Below are positions 42,947-51,350 of a stretch of 64,000 nt of DNA, piece by piece; within the stretch, counting starts at the first letter, position 1, and each line of letters begins with the position of its first letter. Below the pieces are notes generated by a model. That model saw nothing but the letters and a program-made list of their open reading frames with translations, made no database searches and was not told the DNA's origin. The stretch is from NCBI GenBank assembly GCA_963824195.1, contig CAWGOJ010000025.1:62001-126000 (forward strand), read 5' to 3'. Source of the DNA: Bog-473 sp963824195 (lineage in GTDB: Bacteria; Actinomycetota; Acidimicrobiia; Acidimicrobiales; RAAP-2). The position numbers and the translations under genes are program-made.

Positions 42947-44152
42947 TCAGAGGGGGTGCTCCGAGGTGGAGTCCTCGGTCTGCGGCCTCTCGGTGCGAGT
43001 GATGCTGCTCGACGTGGAGCGCCACAGCACCTTCGGCTCCAACGCTGACCGCTCGAGTCGGGCGATGTGGGTGCGTGCGATCGACAGGAGGTCCGCCAGC
43101 AGCTCGTCACCGAGCAGGAAGGGCAGCAGGCCCAAGTCGAGCAGCTTGGTGTGCGCCGCCCGGTAGTAGTGCTCCTCCATCTCGACCCGTGGGTCGGCCA
43201 GGTGCACCATCTTGGCTCCGCCGGCCGCGTCCGACACCATCTGTGCCAGCTCGAGGACCGAGAAGGACTCGGTGAATTGATTGAAGACACGAAATTCCCC
43301 GGCTTTGGCGGGATTCCGGATCGCGAGCTCGACGCAGGCCAGCGTGTCGCGGATGTCGAGGAACCCCCGCGTCTGGCCACCCTTGCCGTAGACGGTGAGG
43401 GGCTCCCCGGCGGCCGCCTGGATCACGAACCGGTTCAGCACGGTACCGAAGACGGCGTCGTAGTCGAAACGGGTCGCCAGGTCTGCGTGCAGTGTGGTCT
43501 CGGGGGTCGACTGCCCGTAGACGACCCCCTGGTTGAGATCGGTCGAGCGGAGACCCCAGGCCCGGCAGCAGAACGCGATGTTGTGGCTGTCGTGGACCTT
43601 GGACAGGTGGTAGAAGCTCCCCGGCTGCTTGGGGAAGGGCAGGACGTCGGTGCGGCCACGGTGGGTGATCTCGATGTAGCCCTCTTCGATGTCGATGTTG
43701 GGGGTGCCGTACTCCCCCATCGTCCCGAGCTTGACGAGGTGGATCGACGGGTCGACGTCGGCGATGGCGTAGAGCAGGTTCAACGTGCCCACCACGTTGT
43801 TGACCTGGGTGTAGACCGCATGCTTGCGGTCGACCATGGAGTAGGGGGCGCTGCGCTGCTCGGCGAAGTGGACGATGGCGTCAGGCCGGAAGCCGCCGAC
43901 CATGTCGTAGACGAACTCCTCCTCGGTCAGGTCGCCGATGAAGACGTCGAAGCGCCTGCCCGAGACCTCCTCCCAGCAGTCCACGCGCCGGTGCAGCGAG
44001 GCGATGGGGACCAGGGAGTCCACCCCCATCTCGAGGTCGTAGCCCCGGCGGGCGAAGTTGTCCGCCACGCCCACCTCGTAGCCGGCCCTGGAAAGATGCA
44101 GCGCAGTCGGCCAGCCCAGATACCCGTCACCGCCCAGGACCAGTACTCGCAC
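42947..44152 (-). CDS. sqdB: UDP-sulfoquinovose synthase
   Basis: This 401-residue NAD-dependent SDR-type enzyme makes UDP-sulfoquinovose from UDP-glucose and sulfite, the head-group donor for sulfolipid. The cofactor loop is 'GGDGYLGW'; active-site motifs 'LGTMGEYGTPNIDIEEGY' and 'YHLSKVHDSHNIAF' plus 'LNQGVVYG' are nearly identical to plant SQD1 and bacterial SqdB. GTG 44152 is chosen for the GGAGGG site six bases upstream. About 25 extra polar residues end the protein. sqdX or another sulfoquinovosyltransferase is not seen here, unless a neighbouring membrane transferase fills that role. Confidence 0.95.
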   Translation of the reverse strand: MRVLVLGGDGYLGWPTALHLSRAGYEVGVADNFARRGYDLEMGVDSLVPIASLHRRVDCWEEVSGRRFDVFIGDLTEEEFVYDMVGGFRPDAIVHFAEQRSAPYSMVDRKHAVYTQVNNVVGTLNLLYAIADVDPSIHLVKLGTMGEYGTPNIDIEEGYIEITHRGRTDVLPFPKQPGSFYHLSKVHDSHNIAFCCRAWGLRSTDLNQGVVYGQSTPETTLHADLATRFDYDAVFGTVLNRFVIQAAAGEPLTVYGKGGQTRGFLDIRDTLACVELAIRNPAKAGEFRVFNQFTESFSVLELAQMVSDAAGGAKMVHLADPRVEMEEHYYRAAHTKLLDLGLLPFLLGDELLADLLSIARTHIARLERSALEPKVLWRSTSSSITRTERPQTEDSTSEHPL

Positions 44153-44168
44153 GAGACACCCTCCGTTT

Positions 44169-44200
44169 CCGTGACAGCCAGATTTCACATCCGTGACAGC
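44169..44200. promoter_or_regulatory. 22-bp-spaced direct repeats upstream of sqdB
   Basis: CCGTGACAGC occurs at 44169-44178 and again at 44191-44200, exactly 22 bp apart (two helical turns). A third GTGACAG is at 44276-44282. They lie 17-50 bases upstream of the sqdB start. Such phased direct repeats are typical of response-regulator sites. Confidence 0.45.
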
Positions 44201-44249
44201 AAGAGTTTCCCCTTATAGGCTGGGATAGCCCTGAGAATCCTTTTAAGAA

Positions 44250-44275
44250 AGCTTTCGGCCCAATCGGCGAAAGCT
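44250..44275. promoter_or_regulatory. Inverted repeat in the sqdB/mptB-like divergent promoter
   Basis: The perfect 8-bp arms AGCTTTCG (44250-44257) and CGAAAGCT (44268-44275) flank a 10-base spacer in an AT-richer patch between the two divergent genes. A dimeric regulator could control both. Confidence 0.45.
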
Positions 44276-44353
44276 GTGACAGAATCAATACAATTTGATG
44301 AAGATTTTGGCACCTACGGCGCCCGCCGTGGGAGCTCAGGTAAGGAAGCCCCG

Positions 44354-45997
44354 ATGGAGCTCGTGCCCCCGAGCGCAGCCACCAACTCCATGACACACGA
44401 CGAGACGGCCGAAACCGACGCGCCGGCGCGACCGGTGGTTCGGCTGTCACTGGCGCGCACGGCCGTCCTCGGGCTCGTCGGCACGACGGCAATCGTCGTT
44501 GGCTCCGTCCTCGGGGGCCAGTCGTTCGAGACCCACCTGCCCGGTGCGTGGTTCTTCGGCATGCCGGGCGGGCTGTTCGGATCGCAGGGCACGAACGACA
44601 CGTTGCCTCCGGTGGCCTCGCTCGCGCTGGTGTTCGGTGGCCTCATCCTGCTCACCCGCGTCTGGATCGGATTCCTCGGCCACCTGAACCGCCACAACGG
44701 CTTCCCTGTGAAGCGCGTCGTGCTGGTCGTCGTGATCTGGGCCCTGCCGCTGTTGCTGGCGCCGCCGCTGTTCAGCCGCGATGTCTACACGTACGCCGCG
44801 CAGGGCGAGATGGTCAGCCACCACATCAACCCGTATTCCTACGGGCCGAACGTGCTCGGGGCCACGCCGTTCAATCAACTGGCCGACTCCGTGTGGTCGG
44901 GCACCGAGTCGCCGTACGGCCCGACCTTCCTGACGGCCGACGGAGTCCTCGACCAGGCCTCCGGCCACCAGATCCTGGCCGACCTCGTGCTGCTCCGCCT
45001 CCTGGAGGTCGCCGGCATCGCGCTGATGGTCGCCGCAACGCCGACCCTGGCCCGCGCGCTCAAACGCGACCCGGCCCACGCGGTCCTGCTCGGGGCGGGA
45101 TCCCCGCTCGTCCTTCTGTCGTTGCTCGCGGGAGACCACAACGATGCCCTGATGGTGGGGCTCCTGGTCGCCGGTCTGGCCGTCGCGAAACGCTTCGGCA
45201 CCGTTCCCGGCGTGATCCTGTGCGCGCTCGCGGCAGGAGTGAAGTCCCCCGCCGCACTCGGCGTCCTCTTCCTCGGCTGGGTCTGGGCCGGTCCCGGCGC
45301 GCCCACGCGCCGGCGCATCGGCCATACGGTTGTTGCAGGGCTGATCGCGCTGGCCACCATGGAGCTGATGGCCCTCGTGTCGGGGACAGGGTGGGGCTGG
45401 GTGCGCACGACCTCCACCGCAGACGCCTCCTTCACCGGCGTCACTCCCGTCAACGTGGTGGCGCGGGCGGTCTCCATCGTCAGCCACGTGCTGCAGGTAC
45501 CCATTTCGACGATGGACGCGCGGCCGGTCTTCAGCGTGCTCGGGCTTCTGATCGCCGTCTATGTCGGGTACCGGCTCCTCATGCGCTCGCCCCGGGACGG
45601 CGTCGTCCTCTGTCTCGGCCTGACGCTGCTCGTCCTGGCATTGCTCGGACCAATCGTCTGGTCCTGGTACGTCACGTGGGGTGTCGTCGTGCTGGCTCCC
45701 GCCGCGTACGGGCGCCTTCGAACGGCTCTCATCGTGATCAGCACGTTCTGGGCCTTCGCGGGCGTGACGTCGGTCCACAACATCTACATGCGGATGATCC
45801 ACACCTTCTTCGTGCCGGACCTGCTCCTCATGGCCATGCTCCTGGCGATCGCCATCATGCCGCTCGGACAATTCTGCGTTGCGGGGGGTCGGGCCCGCTT
45901 GCCGCGCCTGTCCCGGGGTGACGACGACGGCACACAGCGGGGCCCCAGGCTCGGGGGCGGCGTGCTGGCCGGTGCCGGCGGTGCCGGAGCGACCTGA
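44354..45997 (+). CDS. MptB-like polyprenol-phosphate mannosyltransferase
   Basis: This 547-residue GT-C membrane enzyme has about 12-13 helices. 'FSRDVYTYAAQGEMVSHHIN' followed by PYSYGP is the hallmark of the MptB/MptA alpha-1,6-mannosyltransferase family, which uses decaprenyl-phosphomannose in lipoglycan assembly. Start ATG 44354 has an AAGGAA site. It is divergent from sqdB, suggesting a shared envelope-glycolipid locus. The exact acceptor is unknown. Confidence 0.85.
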   Translation: MELVPPSAATNSMTHDETAETDAPARPVVRLSLARTAVLGLVGTTAIVVGSVLGGQSFETHLPGAWFFGMPGGLFGSQGTNDTLPPVASLALVFGGLILLTRVWIGFLGHLNRHNGFPVKRVVLVVVIWALPLLLAPPLFSRDVYTYAAQGEMVSHHINPYSYGPNVLGATPFNQLADSVWSGTESPYGPTFLTADGVLDQASGHQILADLVLLRLLEVAGIALMVAATPTLARALKRDPAHAVLLGAGSPLVLLSLLAGDHNDALMVGLLVAGLAVAKRFGTVPGVILCALAAGVKSPAALGVLFLGWVWAGPGAPTRRRIGHTVVAGLIALATMELMALVSGTGWGWVRTTSTADASFTGVTPVNVVARAVSIVSHVLQVPISTMDARPVFSVLGLLIAVYVGYRLLMRSPRDGVVLCLGLTLLVLALLGPIVWSWYVTWGVVVLAPAAYGRLRTALIVISTFWAFAGVTSVHNIYMRMIHTFFVPDLLLMAMLLAIAIMPLGQFCVAGGRARLPRLSRGDDDGTQRGPRLGGGVLAGAGGAGAT

Positions 45998-46013
45998 GCC
46001 GAGGTTCCCGCTC

Positions 46014-46376
46014 TCAGTCGGCCAGGTCGAACGCCCAGGTCGTGTGCCCCGGCCGCAGGCGCACCAGAGCGACCCCCGATCCGGGCTGCCCAGCGGCGCA
46101 CCTCGTCCAGGTCGTCGCTGATCTCGACCACGCCCCCGACGAGCACGAAGCTGGACGGAGGCCGCTCGTGGTCGACGCAGAGCGAGCCCTCAGGTCCGGG
46201 GACAGGTTCCGCCCCTTGAGCGCGGACACGCCCGTGTTGAACACCAGCGATCCGCCATCGTCGACGTCGTCGCACACCGGCGCGCTCTGAAGCCGTCCGT
46301 CCGCGTGCACCGTGGCGAGATTGCCCGTCCGCGCCGGCACGGCCGTCAGGAACGCGCTCACCTCCTGGTCGGTCAT
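46014..46376 (-). pseudogene. PPOX-class flavin/F420 oxidoreductase, frame-shifted remnant
   Basis: The start at ATG 46376 reads 'MTDQEVSAFLTAVPARTGNL' and 'SALKGRNLSPDLR' in one frame. Near 46190 the family continues in another frame ('SLCVDHERPP', 'FVLVGGVVEISDDLDEVRRW'), then returns to the first for 'ALVRLRPGHTTWAFDLAD'. A stretch of about 20 residues that the family normally has before that end is missing. Two frame changes plus a deletion indicate a decayed gene. Intact relatives are F420- or FMN-binding split-barrel reductases. Confidence 0.75.
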
Positions 46377-46390
46377 CGGGCAGTAGGCCG

Positions 46391-46855
46391 CTACCCCGGG
46401 GTGCCGCCGTTGGCGGCAAGAGCCTCCGTCCAGCCCTGGATCATCGGGCCGAAGCTGGCGGGGTTGTACGCATCCTCCTCGTAGGAGAATTTCATGTCGC
46501 CGGCGTAGTGCAGCACCGTGATGTTGTGGGCCTGGTGCACGGACCCGTCGCCGGGATCGTTCATCCGGTTCTCTATCCGGCAGATCCACCAGCCCCGCTC
46601 CTCGTCGCACACGCACCACGAATGAGGAAACGAGGTCATCGCACTGTTGGGCCATTCCGCCATGAGGGGTGCAATCCACGAGTAGATCTCCTCCGCTCCA
46701 TGGAAGGTGCCGAACATGTGCTCGAGGTACACCGCGTCATCGGTGAACAGGTTGGCCCAGTCTCGCCAATCCCCCCTGGCCGCACACCGGCCAGCCGTCT
46801 CCATGTAGTTCTGGTGCGCCCGCTCCAGCTCGTCTCTGCTCCATCTGGGACTCAT
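46391..46855 (-). CDS. NTF2-like (SnoaL-type) protein
   Basis: This 154-residue cone-shaped alpha+beta protein contains 'RCAARGDWRDWANLFTDDAV' and 'YLEHMFGTFHGAEEIYSWIA', the typical start of NTF2-like domains. The pocket can act as an isomerase, dehydratase or ligand binder in polyketide, steroid or aromatic pathways. ATG 46855 overlaps the EthD-like gene stop (ATGA), so they are co-translated and probably in one pathway. Confidence 0.75.
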   Translation of the reverse strand: MSPRWSRDELERAHQNYMETAGRCAARGDWRDWANLFTDDAVYLEHMFGTFHGAEEIYSWIAPLMAEWPNSAMTSFPHSWCVCDEERGWWICRIENRMNDPGDGSVHQAHNITVLHYAGDMKFSYEEDAYNPASFGPMIQGWTEALAANGGTPG

Positions 46856-47574
46856 GATTTCAGTATCCATTCGCTCATGGTGACACTGCGCAGGGTGCTC
46901 AGGTCAGTGAACGCGTTGATCTCTTCGATCATCTTGGTGACGTGCTCGTTCAGGCGCTGGGGGTCACCGTCGGCGCAGTAGAACAGCATGGGGTCCGTCA
47001 CGTGTTCCAGGGAGGGCCACGCCTCCTCCACGATGCCCCTGATCGGCGGAGCCCCGTCGGTGACCGCCCGGAACACCGCGTTGCGGACATAGCGGCAGCG
47101 CGGCTGGATCGCCTCGGTGATCGGCGAGATCCGTGTGTGCCATCTCGTCATCCACTCGTCGAAGGTCTGCTCGGGGTGCTGCTGCAGGAGGGCGACGGTC
47201 AGGACCCCGGGCGACCGTCGGCCGTCGGGCCAGTCGCGCGCCGCCGACCACTGGTTCGACCCGTAGTCGCGGTACAGGGACTCGACAACCTCGTAACCAA
47301 CCAGCCGGTCCGCAGCAGCGCAGAGTACCTTCTCGAACGGCTCGCGATAGTCGACGGCGTCGATCCACAGGGAGACCAGCGCGTGCAGCGGCGTCTCGTC
47401 CTCCGGCGTCTCCACCGGCGCCGGGATGTCGCTGTCCGGGTCCCACACGTCGATGGTCAGGCGCAGGGGGTCGAGGGACAGCAGCTCGCCCGCCACCGTG
47501 CCGAGCATCACTTCTGCCACCTCGGCCCGGGTGGCGTCTCGACCCAACCACGCGAGGTACATCAACTTCTCCAT
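46852..47574 (-). CDS. EthD-like ferredoxin-fold protein
   Basis: This 240-residue protein resembles tandem EthD-type dimeric alpha/beta-barrel domains: 'MEKLMYLAWLGRDATRAEVA' at the start and 'ALLQQHPEQTFDEWMTRWH' at the second repeat. These are often helper proteins in P450 or aromatic pathways. ATG 47574 follows a GGAGGAGG site. It is coupled to the NTF2-like gene downstream. Confidence 0.72.
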   Translation of the reverse strand: MEKLMYLAWLGRDATRAEVAEVMLGTVAGELLSLDPLRLTIDVWDPDSDIPAPVETPEDETPLHALVSLWIDAVDYREPFEKVLCAAADRLVGYEVVESLYRDYGSNQWSAARDWPDGRRSPGVLTVALLQQHPEQTFDEWMTRWHTRISPITEAIQPRCRYVRNAVFRAVTDGAPPIRGIVEEAWPSLEHVTDPMLFYCADGDPQRLNEHVTKMIEEINAFTDLSTLRSVTMSEWILKS

Positions 47575-47587
47575 CGCACCTCCTCCC

Positions 47588-48376
47588 TCACCAGGTGAGC
47601 CCCAGCGCTTCACGCATCGTGGCCTCGAATTCCGTGTCGCCCAGGGTCCGACGGAGCTGGAGCACCAAGGCCGCGTCCTTGCCGACCTCCACCCGTAGCG
47701 GCGTCGAAGGATCCTCGAGGGCGTCGGCCACGGCGGTGCCCACGACCTCCGGGCCGGGCCTGCCCTCCGGCCCCGTCAAGGTGGCCACCGTGCCACCCCA
47801 CTGGGTGTGGAGGTCGGCGTAGACCGCGGGGCCCCCGTGGTCGCCCACGTGCTTCATGCCGGGGGCGACATACCCGGGCTCGACGATGACGACCCGGATC
47901 CCGAAGTGACCGAGCTCGAAGTAAAGGGTCTCGGACAGCGCCTCGAGCGCGTGCTTCGATGCGGCGTAGGCACCCTCGAGCGGCGTGCCGATCTTGCCCT
48001 GCACCGAGCTGATGTTCACCAGCACCCCGCTGCCCCGCTCGCGCCAGGACGGCACCACGGCCTGTGCCATACGCAGGGGCCCGACGGTGTTCACGTCGAG
48101 GACCCGGGTGAAGGAGTCGAGGGGAAAGGTCTCGAGCGGGCCGGAGCCCGTCAGCCCCGCGTTGTTGACCACGGCGTCCAGCTCGCCTGCCTCGGACACC
48201 GCCGAGCGGACCGAATCGGAGTCACTGACGTCGAGGGGCAGGACCTTGGCGGCCGGCAGCCCGGCCAACAGGGTGATGTCTCGGGCGGTTGCGACGACCT
48301 CGTGTCCCCGCGCAGCCAACACCTCAACGGTGGCCCGGCCGATGGCCCGGGCCGCGCCGGTGACGAGCACCCGCAC
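47588..48376 (-). CDS. Short-chain dehydrogenase/reductase
   Basis: This 262-residue SDR has 'VTGAARAIGRA', 'VVNNAGL', Ser in 'NISSVQG' and 'YAASKHA'. It acts on an unknown alcohol or ketone. GTG 48376 starts three bases after the neighbouring SDR stop; the gene order is SDR-SDR-EthD-NTF2 on one strand, a likely operon for a small catabolic pathway. Confidence 0.85.
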   Translation of the reverse strand: MRVLVTGAARAIGRATVEVLAARGHEVVATARDITLLAGLPAAKVLPLDVSDSDSVRSAVSEAGELDAVVNNAGLTGSGPLETFPLDSFTRVLDVNTVGPLRMAQAVVPSWRERGSGVLVNISSVQGKIGTPLEGAYAASKHALEALSETLYFELGHFGIRVVIVEPGYVAPGMKHVGDHGGPAVYADLHTQWGGTVATLTGPEGRPGPEVVGTAVADALEDPSTPLRVEVGKDAALVLQLRRTLGDTEFEATMREALGLTW

Positions 48377-48379
48377 GGC

Positions 48380-49261
48380 TCAGCCCGCACCCGGCGGTGA
48401 GAGGCCCACCAGTTCCTCGCTGACCTGCCACAGCCGACGCGCCGCGTCGCGGTCCTGCGCCCACCGTTTCGGCTCCTTGGGCCGGCACTTGACGAAGTAC
48501 TCCCCGCTCACTCCTGCCACGTCGGGGGAGGACGCGAGGTAGATCGACGTGCGGGCGCCCTTGGCCGGCGAGAGGAAGAACGGACTGCTGATCTTGATGC
48601 CGAACGCGAGCAGGCCCCGGGCGTCGCCATCCGCCCCGTAGCCAGTGCGCACGGTCCCGGGATGGAGCGAGTTCGCAGTCACCCTGCTGCCCTCGAGGCG
48701 CCGAGCCAGCTCGAGGGTGAAGAGGATGTTGGCCAGCTTCGACCGCCCGTAGACGCGCATGCCGGCGTAGTGCTTCTCCGACTGGAGGTCGTCGAAGGGG
48801 ATCCCCTTGCGGGCAGTGGCGTGTGCCGTCGAGGCGACGTTGACGATGCGTGAGGGCGCCGATTCCCTGATCCGGGCGAGCAACAGGTTGGTCAGCAGGA
48901 ACGGTCCGAGGTGGTTCGTCGCGAAGGTCGCCTCCAGCCGGTCGACCGTCACGGCCCGCTCGCTCAGCACCACTCCCGCGTTGTTGACGAGTACGTCCAG
49001 CCTCGGGGCGAGCTCGAGGATCTCTGCCGCTCCCCGGCGCACAGACGAGAGGTCCGCCAGGTCGAAGACGACGAGCTGGAGCTGACCCTCACCCTCGAGG
49101 CGTTGCGCGAGCTCGGCGACGGCGGCACGTCCCTTGTCGGCATTGCGGGCCGTGACCAGGACCCGGGCACCCATGGCCGCCAGGGCCGCCGCGGTCTCGA
49201 AGCCCATGCCGGAGTTCCCACCGGTGACGACCACCGTCTTCCCCTGCATGTCGGGCACCAC
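48380..49261 (-). CDS. Short-chain dehydrogenase (retinol-dehydrogenase-like)
   Basis: This 293-residue SDR has 'VTGGNSGMGFETA', 'LVNNAGV', 'VNVASTAH' and 'YGRSKLANI', the pattern of retinol-dehydrogenase-like and other long SDRs. GTG 49261 is chosen because a GAGGAGG site lies six bases upstream; a second GTG (49258) and ATG (49249) follow. It heads a minus-strand operon behind the phosphonate-monoesterase-like gene. Confidence 0.84.
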   Translation of the reverse strand: MVPDMQGKTVVVTGGNSGMGFETAAALAAMGARVLVTARNADKGRAAVAELAQRLEGEGQLQLVVFDLADLSSVRRGAAEILELAPRLDVLVNNAGVVLSERAVTVDRLEATFATNHLGPFLLTNLLLARIRESAPSRIVNVASTAHATARKGIPFDDLQSEKHYAGMRVYGRSKLANILFTLELARRLEGSRVTANSLHPGTVRTGYGADGDARGLLAFGIKISSPFFLSPAKGARTSIYLASSPDVAGVSGEYFVKCRPKEPKRWAQDRDAARRLWQVSEELVGLSPPGAG

Positions 49262-49357
49262 GTGCAGCCTCCTCGTGGGCGGGCAGGCGTCAGCATTCCA
49301 CACCCGCGCGCTCGGTGGCCCGGGCCTCCGTCCCGGGTTCCAAGACGGGGGTTCCGC

Positions 49358-50914
49358 TCACCGCCAGGTGTCGCGGGCCTCGACCAGTCCCCGCTCCCCA
49401 TGGAGATAACTGCCGCTCAACGTCCGCTCCGCCGTACGCATCTGCCACTGCAGCAGCTCTTGGGTCGCCTCCCACGCAGCGGTGCTGGCCGCCTCGCCCC
49501 CCTCCGCCAGCAGGTTGTGCGTCTGCTCGGGGTCGGCCTCCAGATCGAACAGCAGCGGGGGGAGCACGCTCGAAGCGGCGGCGAACTGCACGTACTTGTG
49601 GCGCGGCCCGCGTGAGACCGCCAGGGCGCAGTGGCTCATCGGGATGCCGAACATCGTCTCGGCCAGTGGGTTCGCCGGGTCCGAAAAGTTCCATTCGAAG
49701 TGCGACGTGTGGCGCCAGTGCTCGGGCGGCGGCTCGCCCCGGACGAAGGGGGCCAGCGACCAGCCGTCGGCCTGGAGCGGCACCTCCGCACCGATGAATT
49801 CGCAGATGGTGGGCAACAGGTCGACCGACTCGGTCACCGCCCGGAGCACCGAGCCCCGGCCTTCGTCCGCCTCCGGCCGCGGGTCCACGATGATGAGCGG
49901 GATGTGATAGCTCTCGTCCCAGTAGCCGAGTTTCTCGAGGAGCCAGTGATCGCCGCCCATCTCGCCGTGATCGCTGGTGAGGACGACGAGGGTGGAGTCG
50001 GCCAGCCCGCTGGCACGCAGGTACTCGAAGAGGGGGGCGAGTCCGTCGTCCACTTCCCGCTGGGCGCCGTAATAGGTGGCACGCACCTGCCGGCGCTCTC
50101 GCTCGTCGTGCGGGGCTCCGACGCCGGGGACCCCCATGGCGAGCGCGGCCAGTGGATGGATGGCGGCCTCCTCCCCGGGGGTCGGGCACCCGGCGAAGGG
50201 CCCGACCGCGTCGGCGGGGTACAGATCGTGGTAGCCGACTGGGTTCCGTCGCGGCGGGTGGGGCCGGATGAAGGAGGCATGGACGAAGAACGGCCGGTCG
50301 CCGTGCCGCTCCAACCAATTGACGACCTCCTGACGCAGGAACGTCGTCTGCGACAGTTCGACCGGGAAACGCGTGGGGGCCCAGGTCGACCCGTGCACGT
50401 CTGTGCCGGGGAACCCGTCAATGGGCTGGTACAGATCGTGGGGGTTGGCGGGGACCTCGACTCCCTGTGCGGCGAGCCAGCGGCCCCACGCCGGGCTCCC
50501 CTTCTCCCAGGGGTCCTCGACCAGGGCCCGGAATCCCGGCAGGATCCCCTCGTAGCTGAAGAGCCTCGAGTCACCGGGCGGCACCGAGCGCGGATCGACC
50601 GACGTGTCCGTGTACCCGAAGAGGACCGGGTCGTACCCCAACTCTCGCGCGACCAGCGCCACGTTCGTGAAGCGCGCGTCCAGCGGGGTCCCGTTGAGGA
50701 TGGAGCGGTTCCGGTGTTGATAGGTACCCGTGTACAGACACGCCCGCGACGGGCCACAGGGCGCCGCGTTCGCCCAGTGGTTCGCGAAGAGCACGCCCCG
50801 TGCTGCCAGTGCGTCGAGAACCGGCGTCTGCACCACCGGATGGCCGAGGGCCGAAAGGCAGTCACCGCGCCACTGGTCGAGTGTGATGAACAGCACGCTA
50901 CGGGCGGGCGGCAT
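49358..50914 (-). CDS. Sulfatase-superfamily hydrolase, phosphonate-monoesterase-like
   Basis: This 518-residue enzyme has the metal site 'ITLDQWRGD', the nucleophile motif 'CGPSRACLYTG' (CxPSR, matured to formylglycine in family members) and 'LTSDHGEMGGDHWLLEK'. The segment 'LDARFTNVALVARELGYDP' with 'LFGYTD' closely resembles phosphonate monoester hydrolases and related arylsulfatases. It probably hydrolyses phosphonate, phosphate or sulfate esters. No signal peptide is seen, so it acts in the cytosol. Confidence 0.85.
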   Translation of the reverse strand: MPPARSVLFITLDQWRGDCLSALGHPVVQTPVLDALAARGVLFANHWANAAPCGPSRACLYTGTYQHRNRSILNGTPLDARFTNVALVARELGYDPVLFGYTDTSVDPRSVPPGDSRLFSYEGILPGFRALVEDPWEKGSPAWGRWLAAQGVEVPANPHDLYQPIDGFPGTDVHGSTWAPTRFPVELSQTTFLRQEVVNWLERHGDRPFFVHASFIRPHPPRRNPVGYHDLYPADAVGPFAGCPTPGEEAAIHPLAALAMGVPGVGAPHDERERRQVRATYYGAQREVDDGLAPLFEYLRASGLADSTLVVLTSDHGEMGGDHWLLEKLGYWDESYHIPLIIVDPRPEADEGRGSVLRAVTESVDLLPTICEFIGAEVPLQADGWSLAPFVRGEPPPEHWRHTSHFEWNFSDPANPLAETMFGIPMSHCALAVSRGPRHKYVQFAAASSVLPPLLFDLEADPEQTHNLLAEGGEAASTAAWEATQELLQWQMRTAERTLSGSYLHGERGLVEARDTWR

Positions 50915-51315
50915 GCCGCCACTCTTGCCGATCAGGGGGACTCGAGCCTCGGCGACCGACTGGACAGCGCGGCACCCGGCCGCCGCAGGCTCAAGACGTA
51001 CGGACCGACGCCCCTCCGAGCCTCGTCCCGAACTCGATCAGCCAGGAGCCGACTCGCGGCGCCACGGCCCGGCGCACGGCTCGGCCACCGGCAACCGGGA
51101 GTCCGGTGGCCGAGCGCTGCGTCGCTCCTGAGTCGCTCATCCGTGCCTCTGGTCGACGAGCGGTCCGGCCGGACCCGGCCCCCGCGATCAGTTCTTGCCT
51201 GTGGGTGTCCGCCTGGGTGTGCACTGCCTTCGCTTGGATCATCGATTCACCTCTCTGGACCCTTCCGCTCCCTGGACTGCTCCCCCTCCAAGCGTCCTTC
51301 CATATTATCCAGTGT
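50915..51315. other. Intergenic region, nothing recognised
   Basis: About 400 bases between the divergent sulfatase-like and ArsR-type genes. Short Arg-rich frames only. The right end becomes AT-rich and forms the promoter at 51316-51344. Confidence 0.5.
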
Positions 51316-51344
51316 TTGACAACGAATCAAGAATATCTTAATAT
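51316..51344 (+). promoter_or_regulatory. Near-consensus sigma-70-type promoter, leaderless start predicted
   Basis: TTGACA (51316-51321), a 17-base spacer and TAATAT (51339-51344) match the vegetative consensus. Transcription would start about seven bases later, at or next to the A of ATG 51351. The mRNA would then have no leader. The AT-rich GAATATCTTAATATAGC overlapping the -10 could be the operator for the encoded regulator. Confidence 0.75.
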
Positions 51345-51350
51345 AGCTTA

